Notes: a model not told the origin generated them from the letters alone. DNA of 64,000 nt from Candidatus Latescibacterota bacterium (GCA_012270975.1 JAAXHH010000136.1:1-64000); one strand, 5' to 3'. Counted from the stretch's first letter, positions 1 through 9,859 are shown. Numbers and translations are program-made.

Positions 1-1
1 C

Positions 2-172
2 GCCAGCCTGGAATGCGAACTGATCGATCGCAGGCGCTTTGCCACCAGGGCCGAGGCCAGACTCGACCTGTTCCAGTACATCGAGGGCTTCTACAACACG
101 CACAGACGCCACTCGTCCCTCGGATACCTCTCACCCGTAAACTACGAAAGGAGGCTCAAGAACACAGCCTGA
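2..172 (+). CDS. IS3-family transposase OrfB, C-terminal fragment (partial)
   Basis: The frame is open from the window edge to a TGA and encodes 56 residues. It carries the characteristic end of the rve integrase core of IS3-family OrfB: a FYNTHRRHSSLGYLSP-type motif followed by a basic tail. The catalytic residues upstream of it (the DDE triad, whose Glu may be the one near the start) are mostly outside the window, so I cannot say whether the element is active. The identification rests on the YNxxRRHSSLGYLSP signature, which is highly specific to this family. Confidence 0.85.
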   Translation, partial: ASLECELIDRRRFATRAEARLDLFQYIEGFYNTHRRHSSLGYLSPVNYERRLKNTA

Positions 173-180
173 ATCCCAAA

Positions 181-213
181 TGGTGAACCGTCCACAAAAA
201 CGGGGTAACTTCA
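181..213 (+). repeat. Putative right terminal inverted repeat of the IS3-type element
   Basis: Read outward-in on the minus strand, the sequence starts TGAAGTTACCCCGTTTTTG, which looks like an IS3-group terminal repeat with the usual TG/CA end. The matching left repeat is outside the window. Confidence 0.55.
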
Positions 214-214
214 T

Positions 215-249
215 AAAACGCGGGACTCACCTCGAGCCCCGCGTTTTTT
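215..249. terminator. Bidirectional rho-independent terminator between the IS end and dnaK
   Basis: A perfect 10-bp stem (AAAACGCGGG with CCCGCGTTTT) encloses a 13-base loop. It is flanked by A and T runs, so it can terminate in both directions. It lies about 60 bases past the dnaK stop (minus strand) and just past the IS end (plus strand), fitting convergent termination. Confidence 0.8.
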
Positions 250-307
250 GTACTTCAACTACTAAAGCCCTGGCCAAGTTGATCCTCGACCTGCGGCAAT
301 CCCTCCC

Positions 308-2278
<1,971 letters not shown>

Positions 2279-2317
2279 GAGTTGTTGCTCCTAATAAAGA
2301 AATGTCACGCTTGAACA

Positions 2318-2426
2318 GGAAAAGGCGGGCCGTGCTCGACCCATGTAAGAGACAAGTCCGGCTGGCCTCGTGAAAAGGCGAGCCGTGCTCGACCCATCAG
2401 AAGGTCAAGGTCAAGTCCGGCCGGCC
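2318..2426. repeat. Two imperfect ~54-base tandem repeats between hsp20 and dnaK
   Basis: Copy one begins near 2318 and copy two near 2372. Both contain AAAAGGCG(G/A)GCCGTGCTCGA followed by CCCAT and, further on, CAAGTCCGGC(T/C)GG. A weaker third copy may follow (GAGGCGAGCTCTGCCCGCTC near 2460). The block fills most of the hsp20-dnaK spacer and is not coding in any convincing frame. Confidence 0.7.
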
Positions 2427-2537
2427 CGTGTAGAAACGGGACAGGCCCGCCCCTGCATTGAGGCGAGCTCTGCCCGCTCCGGTGATGAAGCGGATTCACC
2501 CCGGCAAGGCGGGGCTCGTCCGCTTCCGGCCGCGGCC

Positions 2538-2960
2538 TCAGGCCACGGTGATTGGAATCTGCCTGGGCTGCGCGTCTTTCGACTTCCGCAGCGTGATCGT
2601 CATGACGCCGTCCTTGTAGGTCGCGTCGATCGATTCGGTATCCACCGCGTCGGGCACCGGAAACGCGTGCTCGAACTTGCCGGCGGCCTGCCGCTCCGCG
2701 TCGCCGTTGAGACCGAAGGGACTCTTGCGCTCGCCGCTCACGGTCAGCACGCCCTTCTCCAGGTTGATCGACACGTCTTCCGAAGCCACGCCCGGCAGGT
2801 CCACCGCGACCAGGAAGGCGTCCTCGGTTTCGTGCGTGTCCACCCGGGGCGACCAGCGAGTCGCGAAACCCGGCCGGAACGGGAAATGCTGGAACATGCC
2901 GTCCAGTTCGGTCTGCAGGTTGCGCAGGTTCGGCAGCGGGAAAATGGTTGTCGTTCTCAT
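2538..2960 (-). CDS. Small heat shock protein, Hsp20/alpha-crystallin family
   Basis: ATP-independent holdase of 140 residues, the usual length of bacterial small heat-shock proteins. The alpha-crystallin domain spans about residues 38-130, with the VDLPGVASEDVSI and GVLTVSGER strands. The C-terminal I-x-I anchoring motif is IPI at residues 135-137. The start is the ATG before RTTTIFPLP, preceded by an AGGAGG-type ribosome site. It is the first gene of a likely hsp20-dnaK unit. A sigma-54-type promoter lies about 140 bases upstream, so expression may depend on an enhancer-binding activator (inference). Confidence 0.95.
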   Translation of the reverse strand: MRTTTIFPLPNLRNLQTELDGMFQHFPFRPGFATRWSPRVDTHETEDAFLVAVDLPGVASEDVSINLEKGVLTVSGERKSPFGLNGDAERQAAGKFEHAFPVPDAVDTESIDATYKDGVMTITLRKSKDAQPRQIPITVA

Positions 2961-3101
2961 GATGCTCCTCCTTTGAAAGGTACACGGTAAAACGCTTTGA
3001 AAACTCTTTGTCCTCTTTCGGAACCGAATGGCCTTCGCCGGCGTACATTAGTTAAGCAACACGGGCGATGCGACTGAACCGGCATCCTGAAGCATAAATA
3101 T

Positions 3102-3118
3102 CGCAAAGAGCGTGCCAG
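3102..3118 (-). promoter_or_regulatory. Sigma-54 (-24/-12) promoter candidate for hsp20(-dnaK)
   Basis: On the minus strand the sequence reads TGGCACG-CTCT-TTGC, matching the sigma-54 consensus TGGCACG-N4-TTGCW at every position except the last W (here G), with exact spacing. Transcription would start about 12 bases downstream, near 3091, leaving a leader of about 130 bases before the hsp20 ATG. Confidence 0.65.
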
Positions 3119-3248
3119 TTTGAAGAAATGCATCCGCTGGAATGTAGAAAAAGAAGTGTAACCTGTTGAGTTGAAGACGGTTAGAACAAATTTGAGGGAA
3201 TTCGAGAAAAATCCGGAAAACTCGACTACATGAGTAAGAACACATTTG

Positions 3249-3297
3249 ATATGCCAAATTGGCAGAACATGACAAATTGGCATATTGCGACTGCCAA
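3249..3297. promoter_or_regulatory. Cluster of four TTGGCA/TGCCAA half-sites (candidate activator/operator site)
   Basis: TGCCAA-A-TTGGCA at 3252-3264 is an odd-length perfect palindrome. Further half-sites are TTGGCA at 3277-3282 and TGCCAA at 3292-3297. The outer arms ATATGCCAA (3249-3257) and TTGGCATAT (3277-3285) are also inverted repeats. The cluster lies roughly 160-205 bases upstream of the predicted hsp20 start, a usual distance for sigma-54 enhancer sites, and about 45-90 bases before the sigma factor ATG. Confidence 0.55.
3259..3286 (+). promoter_or_regulatory. Possible sigma-70 promoter of the sigma factor gene
   Basis: TTGGCA (3259-3264), a 16-base spacer and CATATT (3281-3286) would put the start near 3293. 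Two of the TTGGCA half-sites overlap it, so the same protein could regulate both directions. The -10 match is modest. Confidence 0.35.
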
Positions 3298-3339
3298 CAG
3301 GAAACACGAACAAAATGGCTGGCAGGGAGGTGATACCAG

Positions 3340-4206
3340 ATGAAGCTGACCAAGAAGATCCAGGTTCGAGACGATCAGGCCCTGGACATCTACCTGAAGG
3401 AAATCGGGGACACGGAACTGCTTACCCCGGAGGACGAGGAGAATCTGGCCCGGCGCATCCGGGATGGCGACGAGAAGGCCCTGGAGACCATGGTCCACGC
3501 GAACTTGCGATTCGTCGTGGCCGTGGCGAAACAGTATCAGAACCAGGGCCTTGCCCTTTCCGATCTGATCAGCGAGGGGAACATCGGCCTGATGAAGGCT
3601 GCCCGCCGTTTCGACGAGAAGAAGGGATTCAAATTCATCTCCTACGCCGTCTGGTGGATCCGGCAGGCCATTCTCCACGCCCTGGCCGAACAGGCCCGGC
3701 TGATCCGGCTCCCCGTCAACAAGATCGAGGAGTTGCGCCGGATCGAGCGATCCATCAAGAAAAAGGAGATCGAGCGGGCGAACGCCAGGACCGCTTCCGA
3801 CGAAGGATCCGAAGAGGACGAGGAGGCCGGCGCGGATCTCGGCCGCCATCCCGCCATGCCGGAATGGGCGAGCACGCCGCTTTCGCTGGACGCGCCCGTC
3901 GGCGACCAGGACGCCTATACCCTGATGGACCGGCTCAGGGACCAGGACAGCAAGATGCCGGACGAGGAACTGCAGGAAGAGCTGTTGCGGAGCGAGGTAA
4001 GGCGCGCGGTTTCGACCCTGAGCGACCGTGAAAGCGAAGTGTTGAACTTGTACTTCGGCCTGAATTCGGACCGGACCTACACCCTCGAGGAAATCGGGCT
4101 GCGTTTCGGCCTGACGCGGGAACGGATCCGCCAGATCAAGCAGAAGGCCATCAACAAGCTGCGTCACACCCGCAAGGGCACGCGCCTGGCCGCCTACGCG
4201 GACTAA
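3340..4206 (+). CDS. rpoD: RNA polymerase sigma factor, RpoD/SigA type (short primary-like form)
   Basis: Sigma-70 family factor of 288 residues. Region 1.2 (about residues 14-45), region 2 with NLRFVVAVAKQYQNQGL and the FISYAVWWIRQAI -10-reading/melting helices (about 55-115) and region 3 start (IRLPVNKIEEL) are visible. A variable acidic spacer at about 150-165 follows (EGSEEDEEAGAD), then region 4 with the -35-binding helix-turn-helix (TLEEIGLRFGLTRERIRQIK, about 248-267). It lacks region 1.1, like the short primary sigma factors of Bacteroidota and relatives. The near-consensus ribosome site fixes the start. It could be the housekeeping sigma or a close paralogue; the acidic insert is unusual. 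Confidence 0.9.
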   Translation: MKLTKKIQVRDDQALDIYLKEIGDTELLTPEDEENLARRIRDGDEKALETMVHANLRFVVAVAKQYQNQGLALSDLISEGNIGLMKAARRFDEKKGFKFISYAVWWIRQAILHALAEQARLIRLPVNKIEELRRIERSIKKKEIERANARTASDEGSEEDEEAGADLGRHPAMPEWASTPLSLDAPVGDQDAYTLMDRLRDQDSKMPDEELQEELLRSEVRRAVSTLSDRESEVLNLYFGLNSDRTYTLEEIGLRFGLTRERIRQIKQKAINKLRHTRKGTRLAAYAD

Positions 4207-4394
4207 GAAAGAACAGGAGTGATGGTAATACGCGTCCGGTTGGCGAGGGACATGGCCGACTGGTAACGGAAAAAGATATAGCGGCCGTACGCTAAGAAAT
4301 GGCGGCGTCGCGCGAACTCTTGAGCGGAACTGACTTGATCCGTCTGCCGTTGCCCCGGCGGGAGTTCACCGGCGTCGCTTTTTCTTTGGGTTAC

Positions 4395-5003
4395 TTACTT
4401 TTTGTCGCGTTTCTCCCGCTCCATGTACATGTCGAAATCCATCTTCTCGTACCATCCGCCTTCGACGAAACGCAACATGGGCGCAAAGAGATCGGGGCCG
4501 TAGTATCCTCTGACGGGTATGATTGGGCGGCCTTCCGAAGAGAGGAACCATGTGGTGGGATAGCTGTTCACCCGGAACATCAGGGCCACCTGGTATTCCG
4601 TCACGGTCTGGCCCTCGATGATCAGCGGCTGGGAGGACTCCGCGTTCAGCTTCACGGGGATGAAGGATTTGCTCAGCTGCTTCAGGACGGCGGCGTCGCG
4701 ATAAGTCTTCTCGTTCATCCTTTTGCAGTTGGGACACCAGTCGGTATAGAAATTGACTATGATGAGCTTGCCGGAGCCTTTGGCCAGCGACAGGGCCTTG
4801 TCGAGCCGCTGCCAGTCGGGTTCTGCTACCTCTTTCTCGTCGCCATTTCCGGCCGACGCTGGAGGTACACCAACCGTCACACTAACCGCGATTGCCAGGC
4901 AGAAGGCTGCCAGCAGGAAGGCCGTGAACACGGTGCCCAGCCGACGTCCGATGGAACGCTTCGTAGACTGGATTTCGATATCTACAGTTTCGCTGGACGG
5001 CAT
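4395..5003 (-). CDS. Membrane-anchored or exported thioredoxin-like protein
   Basis: This 202-residue protein has an N-terminal hydrophobic segment (about 24-46). A PASA-type signal cleavage site follows near residue 52. The thioredoxin fold carries the redox motif WCPNCK (Cys90, Cys93) and the cis-Pro loop SYPTTWF. This resembles the Thioredoxin_7/DUF255-like and SoxW-type families, which act as periplasmic thiol reductases or disulfide exchangers. No partner such as DsbD or a cytochrome c biogenesis gene is adjacent, so the substrate is unknown. It stands alone between two plus-strand genes. Confidence 0.85.
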   Translation of the reverse strand: MPSSETVDIEIQSTKRSIGRRLGTVFTAFLLAAFCLAIAVSVTVGVPPASAGNGDEKEVAEPDWQRLDKALSLAKGSGKLIIVNFYTDWCPNCKRMNEKTYRDAAVLKQLSKSFIPVKLNAESSQPLIIEGQTVTEYQVALMFRVNSYPTTWFLSSEGRPIIPVRGYYGPDLFAPMLRFVEGGWYEKMDFDMYMEREKRDKK

Positions 5004-5152
5004 GAACCGGGACCTCGGATGGGCAAGTCACTGATCTTCTTGTTATTGGATTAATTTGCCACTAAACCTACCAATTTCATACCGAAAGTCAAGCCGAAAC
5101 CCCTCCCCCGTACCGACGAGATAGGTCTTGTCATCCCCCCGTATCCCCCCAT

Positions 5153-5158
5153 ATTATA
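5153..5158 (-). promoter_or_regulatory. Weak -10 element for the thioredoxin-like gene
   Basis: A perfect TATAAT reads on the minus strand about 150 bases upstream of the gene. No good -35 hexamer is found at 16-18 bases, so this is a suggestion only. Confidence 0.25.
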
Positions 5159-5268
5159 GGGATTCGACGGATTTCGACAGTTGCGGCAAACCAATCGCCG
5201 CAGCATGGTTGCTACACTCCCGGAATTCCAGCAGATCCGGCACACACCAGGTTCTGAGAGGCGTATCC

Positions 5269-6582
5269 ATGACGATGCTCGAATCGACCTACCGGCAGGC
5301 CTTCGGCCAGTCGGCCGCGCTGTATGAGCGGGCGCTCGAGCGGTTCCCCAACGGGGTGACCCACGACGGCCGGTTCATGCGCCCCTTCCCGGTGTATATA
5401 GACCGGGCGCAGGGATCGCGCAAGTGGTCGGTGGAGGGCCGGGAGATCATCGACTACTGGATGGGGCACGGGGCCCTGATCCTGGGACACAGTCATCCGG
5501 TGATCGTAGAGGCGATCGCGGAGCAGGCGGCCCGCGGCACTCACTACGGGGCCTGCCACGAACTCGAGATCGAATGGGCGGACATGATCCGGCAGCTGAT
5601 GCCCTCCGCGGAGACAGTCCGTTTCGTGTCCTCCGGCACGGAAGCCACGCTCATGGCCATCCGGCTGGCGCGTACCTTCACGGGCCGGCGCAAGGTCATC
5701 AAGTTCCGGGGCCACTACCACGGCTGGCACGACCAGGTGCTGGACGGAGTCGGACCGGGGAACAACCAGCCTATGCCCGGCGTGCTGTGGGAGGTGTTCG
5801 ATACGCTGATCAGCCTGCCGGAGGTCAACCTGGACCGCGTGGCGGACGTACTGAAGCGCGACAACGACGTCGCCTGCCTCATCCTGGAACCGACGGGCGC
5901 CATGTTCGGCGGCGTGGAGCTGTCCGACGACATCGTCCCGGGACTGCGGGAACTCACCGAACGGTACGGCGTGATCTTCGTCATGGACGAGGTCGTGACG
6001 GGATTCCGGTGCGCGCCGGGTGGGGCGCAGGAGTACTACGGAGTCAAGCCGGACCTGAGCACGCTGGCCAAGATCGTGGCCGCGGGGTTGAACGGCGGCG
6101 CCCTGGTGGGCCGCGCGGACATCATGGAACTGCTGGAGCTTCGGGACGACGCGGAGTGGCAAACCGACAAGAAGATGCTGCACTACGGGACCTTCAACGC
6201 GAACCCTCTGTCCGCGGCGGCGGGTATCGCCATGCTCAGGCACATCGCCGATGGCCGCGACATCGCCGTGGCCAACGAACGGGCGGCGGAGTTACGCAAG
6301 CGCATGTCGGAGGTGCTGGCAGCCAACCGGCTGGACCGCTGGCGCGTGTATGGTTCTTTCTCAGGGTTCAAGATCCTGTCGGCGGGAACGGCCACCGCGG
6401 ACCGCCGAGGCGACGCGGACCTGCTGCATGCCATACGGCAGGCCCTGCTCCTGAATGGCGTGGATTGCATGGGGGTCGACGGGCTCACTTCATCGGTCCA
6501 TACCACCGAGGATGTGGAGCGCACGGCGGAGGCCTTCGACGGCGCGATTTCGCTGCTGAAGCGGGACGGCATAATCCCTTGA
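5269..6582 (+). CDS. Class III PLP aminotransferase, glutamate-1-semialdehyde aminomutase-like
   Basis: Fold-type I PLP enzyme of 437 residues. It shows the cofactor-binding SSGTEA loop (121-126), the HGWHDQ motif (151-156), MDEVVTGFR with the ring-binding Asp240, and the Schiff-base Lys268 in TLAKIVAAGLNGG. This is the architecture of HemL-like aminotransferases. No other haem-synthesis gene is near, and this subfamily is broad, so a transaminase acting on another amine or keto acid is at least as likely as true HemL. I take the ATG before TMLESTYRQ, which has a GAGAGG ribosome site, rather than a longer frame from 5128. Confidence 0.85.
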   Translation: MTMLESTYRQAFGQSAALYERALERFPNGVTHDGRFMRPFPVYIDRAQGSRKWSVEGREIIDYWMGHGALILGHSHPVIVEAIAEQAARGTHYGACHELEIEWADMIRQLMPSAETVRFVSSGTEATLMAIRLARTFTGRRKVIKFRGHYHGWHDQVLDGVGPGNNQPMPGVLWEVFDTLISLPEVNLDRVADVLKRDNDVACLILEPTGAMFGGVELSDDIVPGLRELTERYGVIFVMDEVVTGFRCAPGGAQEYYGVKPDLSTLAKIVAAGLNGGALVGRADIMELLELRDDAEWQTDKKMLHYGTFNANPLSAAAGIAMLRHIADGRDIAVANERAAELRKRMSEVLAANRLDRWRVYGSFSGFKILSAGTATADRRGDADLLHAIRQALLLNGVDCMGVDGLTSSVHTTEDVERTAEAFDGAISLLKRDGIIP

Positions 6583-6607
6583 CAGCGGTGGTGTCCGCAC
6601 GTAGGTT
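6579..6607 (+). promoter_or_regulatory. Promoter candidate for tpx
   Basis: A perfect TTGACA (6579-6584) overlaps the stop of the previous gene. A 17-base spacer and a poor -10 (TAGGTT, 6602-6607) follow. Confidence 0.35.
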
Positions 6608-6662
6608 GCGCCGGACAAAAAACTGTTTCGATTAACCGATCCGATCAAGGAGAGTAGACATC

Positions 6663-7181
6663 ATGGCGACCGAAAGAGCCGGTGCGGCGACCTTTCAAGG
6701 CAATGGGCTGACCCTGGTAGGTGACGAGGTGAAGGTTGGAGACGCGGCGCCGGACTTTTCCGTGCTGGGCGATGACCTTTCCGCCGTTACCCTGGCGGAT
6801 TACGAAGGAAAGGTGAAAGTCATCTGCCTCGTTCCGTCCCTCGACACACCGGTCTGCGACACCGAAATCCGCCGGTTCAACCAGGAAGCCGCGGGCCTTG
6901 GCGACAACATCGCGGTGCTGGCGGTAAGCACAGACCTGCCCTTCGCCCAGAAGCGCTGGTGCGGCGACGCGGGCGCTGACAACGTGACGGCGCTTTCCGA
7001 TCACCGGGACACCTCCCTGGGCGTGGCCTACGGCGCGGTAATTAAGGAACTGCGCCTGTTGTCGCGTGCCGTTTTCGTCATCGACGCTTCCAATACCGTG
7101 CGTTACGTGGAGTACGTGACGGAAATCACCGAGGAACCCGATTACAATGCCGCGCTCGCGGCAGCCCGGGCAGCCGTCTGA
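6663..7181 (+). CDS. tpx: Thiol peroxidase (peroxiredoxin Tpx)
   Basis: Two-Cys peroxiredoxin of 172 residues that reduces hydrogen peroxide and alkyl hydroperoxides using thioredoxin. The peroxidatic cysteine is Cys65 in SLDTPVCDTE, and the resolving cysteine is Cys100 in RWCG, as in the atypical two-Cys Tpx family. Length and the N-terminal FQGNGLTLVG strand are typical. It is followed after 16 bases by a metal-dependent hydrolase gene, so the two are probably co-transcribed. Confidence 0.96.
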   Translation: MATERAGAATFQGNGLTLVGDEVKVGDAAPDFSVLGDDLSAVTLADYEGKVKVICLVPSLDTPVCDTEIRRFNQEAAGLGDNIAVLAVSTDLPFAQKRWCGDAGADNVTALSDHRDTSLGVAYGAVIKELRLLSRAVFVIDASNTVRYVEYVTEITEEPDYNAALAAARAAV

Positions 7182-7197
7182 GTCGAGGAACTGAATC

Positions 7198-7884
7198 ATG
7201 GCCGAACTTACTTATCACGCCCACGCCAGTTACTCGCTGTCGGACGGCAGCCATGACCTGCTGTTCGATCCCTTCATCACGGGCAATCCCCGGGCGACTA
7301 TATCGGCGGACGAACTGAATCCCGACTACATCCTGCTGACCCACGGACACGGCGACCATATCGCCGACGCGGTGCCCATCGCCAGTCGCAGCGGGGCGAC
7401 GATCATCGCCTCTTACGAACTCGCCAATTATTGCGAGGCCCAGGGCGCCGCCACGCACGACCTGGGGATCGGCGGTTCATACACCTTTCCCTTCGGAAGG
7501 GTCAAGCTCACGCAGGCGACCCACAGTTCGTCGATCACCACGGACGACGGGACCATCGTGTACCTGGGCAATCCAGCGGGTATCATCGTCGACTTCGACG
7601 GGAAGAGGTACTACAACACGGGCGACACGGGTCTCTTCGGCGACATGGCTTTGATCGGGCGGATGGAAAAGCCGGACGTGGTGATCATGCCCATCGGGGA
7701 CAACTACACCATGGGCATCGACGACGCGGTGGAAGCGGTCCGGATGATCGGCGCCGGAACCGTGATCCCGGTCCACTACAATACCTTCCCGGTAATCGAG
7801 CAGGATCCGGCCGAATTTGCGGAGAAGGTGGGCGACCTGGCCCGCTGCGTCGTACTGGAGCCGGGCGAATCGGTCGGGTTGTAG
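7198..7884 (+). CDS. Metal-dependent hydrolase, UPF0173 (metallo-beta-lactamase fold)
   Basis: This 228-residue protein has the beta-lactamase-superfamily metal motif HGHGDH at 49-54 and further His/Asp ligands (TQATHSSS, YNTGDTG, IPVHYNTFP). This order matches the UPF0173/YtkL-like hydrolases, whose substrate is not firmly known. It directly follows tpx with a ribosome site (GAGGAA) inside the short gap, suggesting a shared stress-related transcript (inference). Confidence 0.9.
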   Translation: MAELTYHAHASYSLSDGSHDLLFDPFITGNPRATISADELNPDYILLTHGHGDHIADAVPIASRSGATIIASYELANYCEAQGAATHDLGIGGSYTFPFGRVKLTQATHSSSITTDDGTIVYLGNPAGIIVDFDGKRYYNTGDTGLFGDMALIGRMEKPDVVIMPIGDNYTMGIDDAVEAVRMIGAGTVIPVHYNTFPVIEQDPAEFAEKVGDLARCVVLEPGESVGL

Positions 7885-7989
7885 GCGATTCGGAAAACCT
7901 GGGAACGTCGCGGCGCGTCAATCGAGCGGTCAAGCAAACCTCACCACCGATTTCATCCAACCGCCATGGCCGCAATCCCGCAGCCTTCT

Positions 7990-8814
7990 TCAGTCCAGCC
8001 GCCGCAGCCGCATGGCCATCATGGGCGGTATTTCCTTGAGGTTCGCCCAGGAAAGTTCGCGGTCGGCCTCCACGCTTTCGTCGAAGGTGCCTTCCTCCAG
8101 TCCGTCCAGGACGAACCCCGCTTCGAAGCACCTGGTCAGCAGCACGGACAGGGGCCGGTGGAAGATCAAACTCGGTACGGGCTGGCCCACGATGGCCAGT
8201 CCCTCGAAGGGCTGCGGCGTCAGGTACCGGTCGATCTTCATCCCGGCCTTCTGAACCATTCTCCCGTCCTGGTCTACCTGTTCCGCATAGCGAACCGCGT
8301 AGGGCGCCTGGAAGCACGGGTGCGTGAGACTGCATACGAAAACGCCGCCCGGCTTGAGCAGGCCGTGAACCGCGCCGAACATCGAACCGACCTCGGCCAT
8401 GTCCATGATGGCCATGTTTGAGACGGCGGCGTCGAAGGCACTCGTCCCCAGTGCTGCAAGCGCCTTCGTGTCCGTCACGTCAATCACGCGGTATTCGATG
8501 CGCGAAGCAGTTGCCCCATCCAGCAGCTCTTCGGTTCGCTGACGAGCCCGACCGATCATCCCGGCGCTGCCGTCGATCGCCGTGATCCGGGCGCCCAGCC
8601 CGGCGAGATACCGCGAGAAGTTTCCATTTCCGCATGCTATGTCGAGCACTTCGTCGCCTGGACGTACGGCCAGCAGCCTTTCCATGGCCGGCCGCACCAG
8701 CAGGTTGTGGAAATCGTTGCTGTGCTCCCCCATGTAATCGTCCCAGAACGCCGCGTTCCGGTTCCATCTTTTCTGCACTTCACCGGCCAGTTCCGGCCAG
8801 TCTGATGTGGGCAT
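7990..8814 (-). CDS. Class I SAM-dependent methyltransferase
   Basis: Rossmann-fold methyltransferase of 274 residues. The SAM-binding motif I is VLDIACGNG (about 57-65), motif II an acidic ITAIDGS strand, and the later LLKPGGVFV is the typical post-motif strand. The substrate cannot be deduced. I choose the ATG before PTSDWPELAGE, which has a clear AAAGGAGC ribosome site and starts 10 bases after the stop of the upstream PhyH gene. The two are therefore a translationally linked pair. An 18-residue longer frame exists but would overlap that gene. Confidence 0.85.
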   Translation of the reverse strand: MPTSDWPELAGEVQKRWNRNAAFWDDYMGEHSNDFHNLLVRPAMERLLAVRPGDEVLDIACGNGNFSRYLAGLGARITAIDGSAGMIGRARQRTEELLDGATASRIEYRVIDVTDTKALAALGTSAFDAAVSNMAIMDMAEVGSMFGAVHGLLKPGGVFVCSLTHPCFQAPYAVRYAEQVDQDGRMVQKAGMKIDRYLTPQPFEGLAIVGQPVPSLIFHRPLSVLLTRCFEAGFVLDGLEEGTFDESVEADRELSWANLKEIPPMMAMRLRRLD

Positions 8815-8824
8815 GATCGCTCCT

Positions 8825-9652
8825 TTACTCAAACGCCCGCATGGGCGGATCTTCGACCGCCAGGCCATGTTCCGCGGCCCACGCGCGAAGGGGCACGTCG
8901 TCGCCTTCCCAGGGCTGGCAGAACAGTTGCGCCGCGATGGGATCCATGCTTTCGAGCACCTCTTCAGGGGGTGTCGGATGCTGCTGGGCCCACCAGCGGT
9001 AGGCGTAACTGATGAGCAGGACCTTGGTGGTGTCAGCGGTGAAGTTGACAGCGGGCGTGTGATAAAGGCTCGTACTGAAGATGTAGGCGTCTCCCGCCTC
9101 GAGCGCCGGTTCGATGAACTCCGGCGGGTCGAGCGAACCCTTCTTGAACCGCAGCGCCTCGTTCAGTCTGTGGCTGCCGGGCACGAGCATGGTCACCCCC
9201 GCGTCGGGGGAGGGGAAATCCGTCAGGCAATAGCCCACGCGGATCGCCACTGTCCCGCGGATGGGATGGTCGGGCGTGAAGTTGTTCAGATCCCGGTGCC
9301 AGTTCCGGAAGGACCGGCCGTCGCCGTCGGGATAGAGCGGCGCGTCGGAAGCGGGCTGGGGATATTTGTAGATAAGATGCCCCCGCATGAGGTGGATGTT
9401 GTAGGAGAGCAGTTGAACCACCAGGGAGACCGTGCGGCTGTTCGTGGTGAGTTCGATCAGGGCCTCGTCCAGCGTGAGGTCGATATACCGGTTGGCGTAG
9501 TAGTTGTGGATCGGACCGGCCGTCTCCATGAACCGGTCGCCGACGGCCACCACCCGGTCGCGGAAATCGTCGTCGAGGGCGTTCTTGACGATCAGGTAAC
9601 CGTGCTTTCGGAAGTGTTCCCGCTGCTCAGGAGCAAGAGGGGTAAAATCCAT
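8825..9652 (-). CDS. Phytanoyl-CoA dioxygenase (PhyH) family protein
   Basis: Fe(II)/2-oxoglutarate-dependent oxygenase of 275 residues. The metal facial triad is His119 and Asp121 in NWHRD plus the distal His198 in LYHTPAVN. The VPGSHR segment at 158-162 is typical of the family. The true substrate is unknown; most bacterial members do not act on phytanoyl-CoA. It is first in a two-gene unit with a methyltransferase and has its own strong promoter 45-75 bases upstream. Two further PhyH-like genes lie elsewhere in the window. Confidence 0.9.
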   Translation of the reverse strand: MDFTPLAPEQREHFRKHGYLIVKNALDDDFRDRVVAVGDRFMETAGPIHNYYANRYIDLTLDEALIELTTNSRTVSLVVQLLSYNIHLMRGHLIYKYPQPASDAPLYPDGDGRSFRNWHRDLNNFTPDHPIRGTVAIRVGYCLTDFPSPDAGVTMLVPGSHRLNEALRFKKGSLDPPEFIEPALEAGDAYIFSTSLYHTPAVNFTADTTKVLLISYAYRWWAQQHPTPPEEVLESMDPIAAQLFCQPWEGDDVPLRAWAAEHGLAVEDPPMRAFE

Positions 9653-9697
9653 AATGATAACCCGCAGTACTTCGGTTGTTTACCGTCGGCATGGGCA

Positions 9698-9726
9698 AAT
9701 ATAGAAGCCGGCGCATAGCCCGTCAA
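9698..9726 (-). promoter_or_regulatory. Sigma-70-type promoter of the PhyH-methyltransferase unit
   Basis: On the minus strand TTGACG is followed by a 17-base spacer and TATATT. The start would lie near 9691, about 40 bases before the ATG. Confidence 0.65.
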
Positions 9727-9830
9727 CATTCCCCTTTCCAAACGACTCCGCCAACCTTCCGGGTCGCCTTCGTCCGGCTCCCGAACCGCGCCGCCGCCTT
9801 CCAGCAGGTAGTTGACACCATCGGCTGCCG

Positions 9831-9859
9831 TTGACACCCTGTACCGGCGGGTATATGTT
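9831..9859 (+). promoter_or_regulatory. Promoter of the 583-residue gene, with a repeated TTGACACC
   Basis: TTGACA (9831-9836), a 17-base spacer and TATGTT (9854-9859) give a start near 9866. A second TTGACACC lies exactly 19 bases upstream (9812), so the pair may also be an operator repeat. Confidence 0.5.

Larger units (their letters stand above)
1..213 (+). mobile_element. Right end of an IS3-family insertion sequence (truncated by window edge)
   Basis: The end of an IS3-type transposase is followed, about 10 bases after its stop, by a terminal-repeat-like sequence that closes in ...TCA, as IS3-family ends do. Only the right end is inside the window, so the left repeat, orfA and the target duplication cannot be seen. 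Confidence 0.7.
2961..3339. other. Divergent regulatory region between hsp20 and the sigma factor gene
   Basis: This 379-base gap has no credible gene and is clearly more AT-rich than its surroundings. It holds a sigma-54-type promoter for hsp20, a cluster of TTGGCA half-sites, and a strong ribosome site (AGGGAGGTGAT) just before the sigma factor ATG. Confidence 0.7.

Noticed and set aside
3277-3297. Second sigma-54-like site TTGGCATATTGC on the plus strand
   Set aside because: The distance between GG and GC is four bases too short for sigma-54.
4230-4394. Terminator after the sigma factor gene
   Set aside because: CCGGCG copies there are direct, not inverted, and give no stable stem before the T-run.
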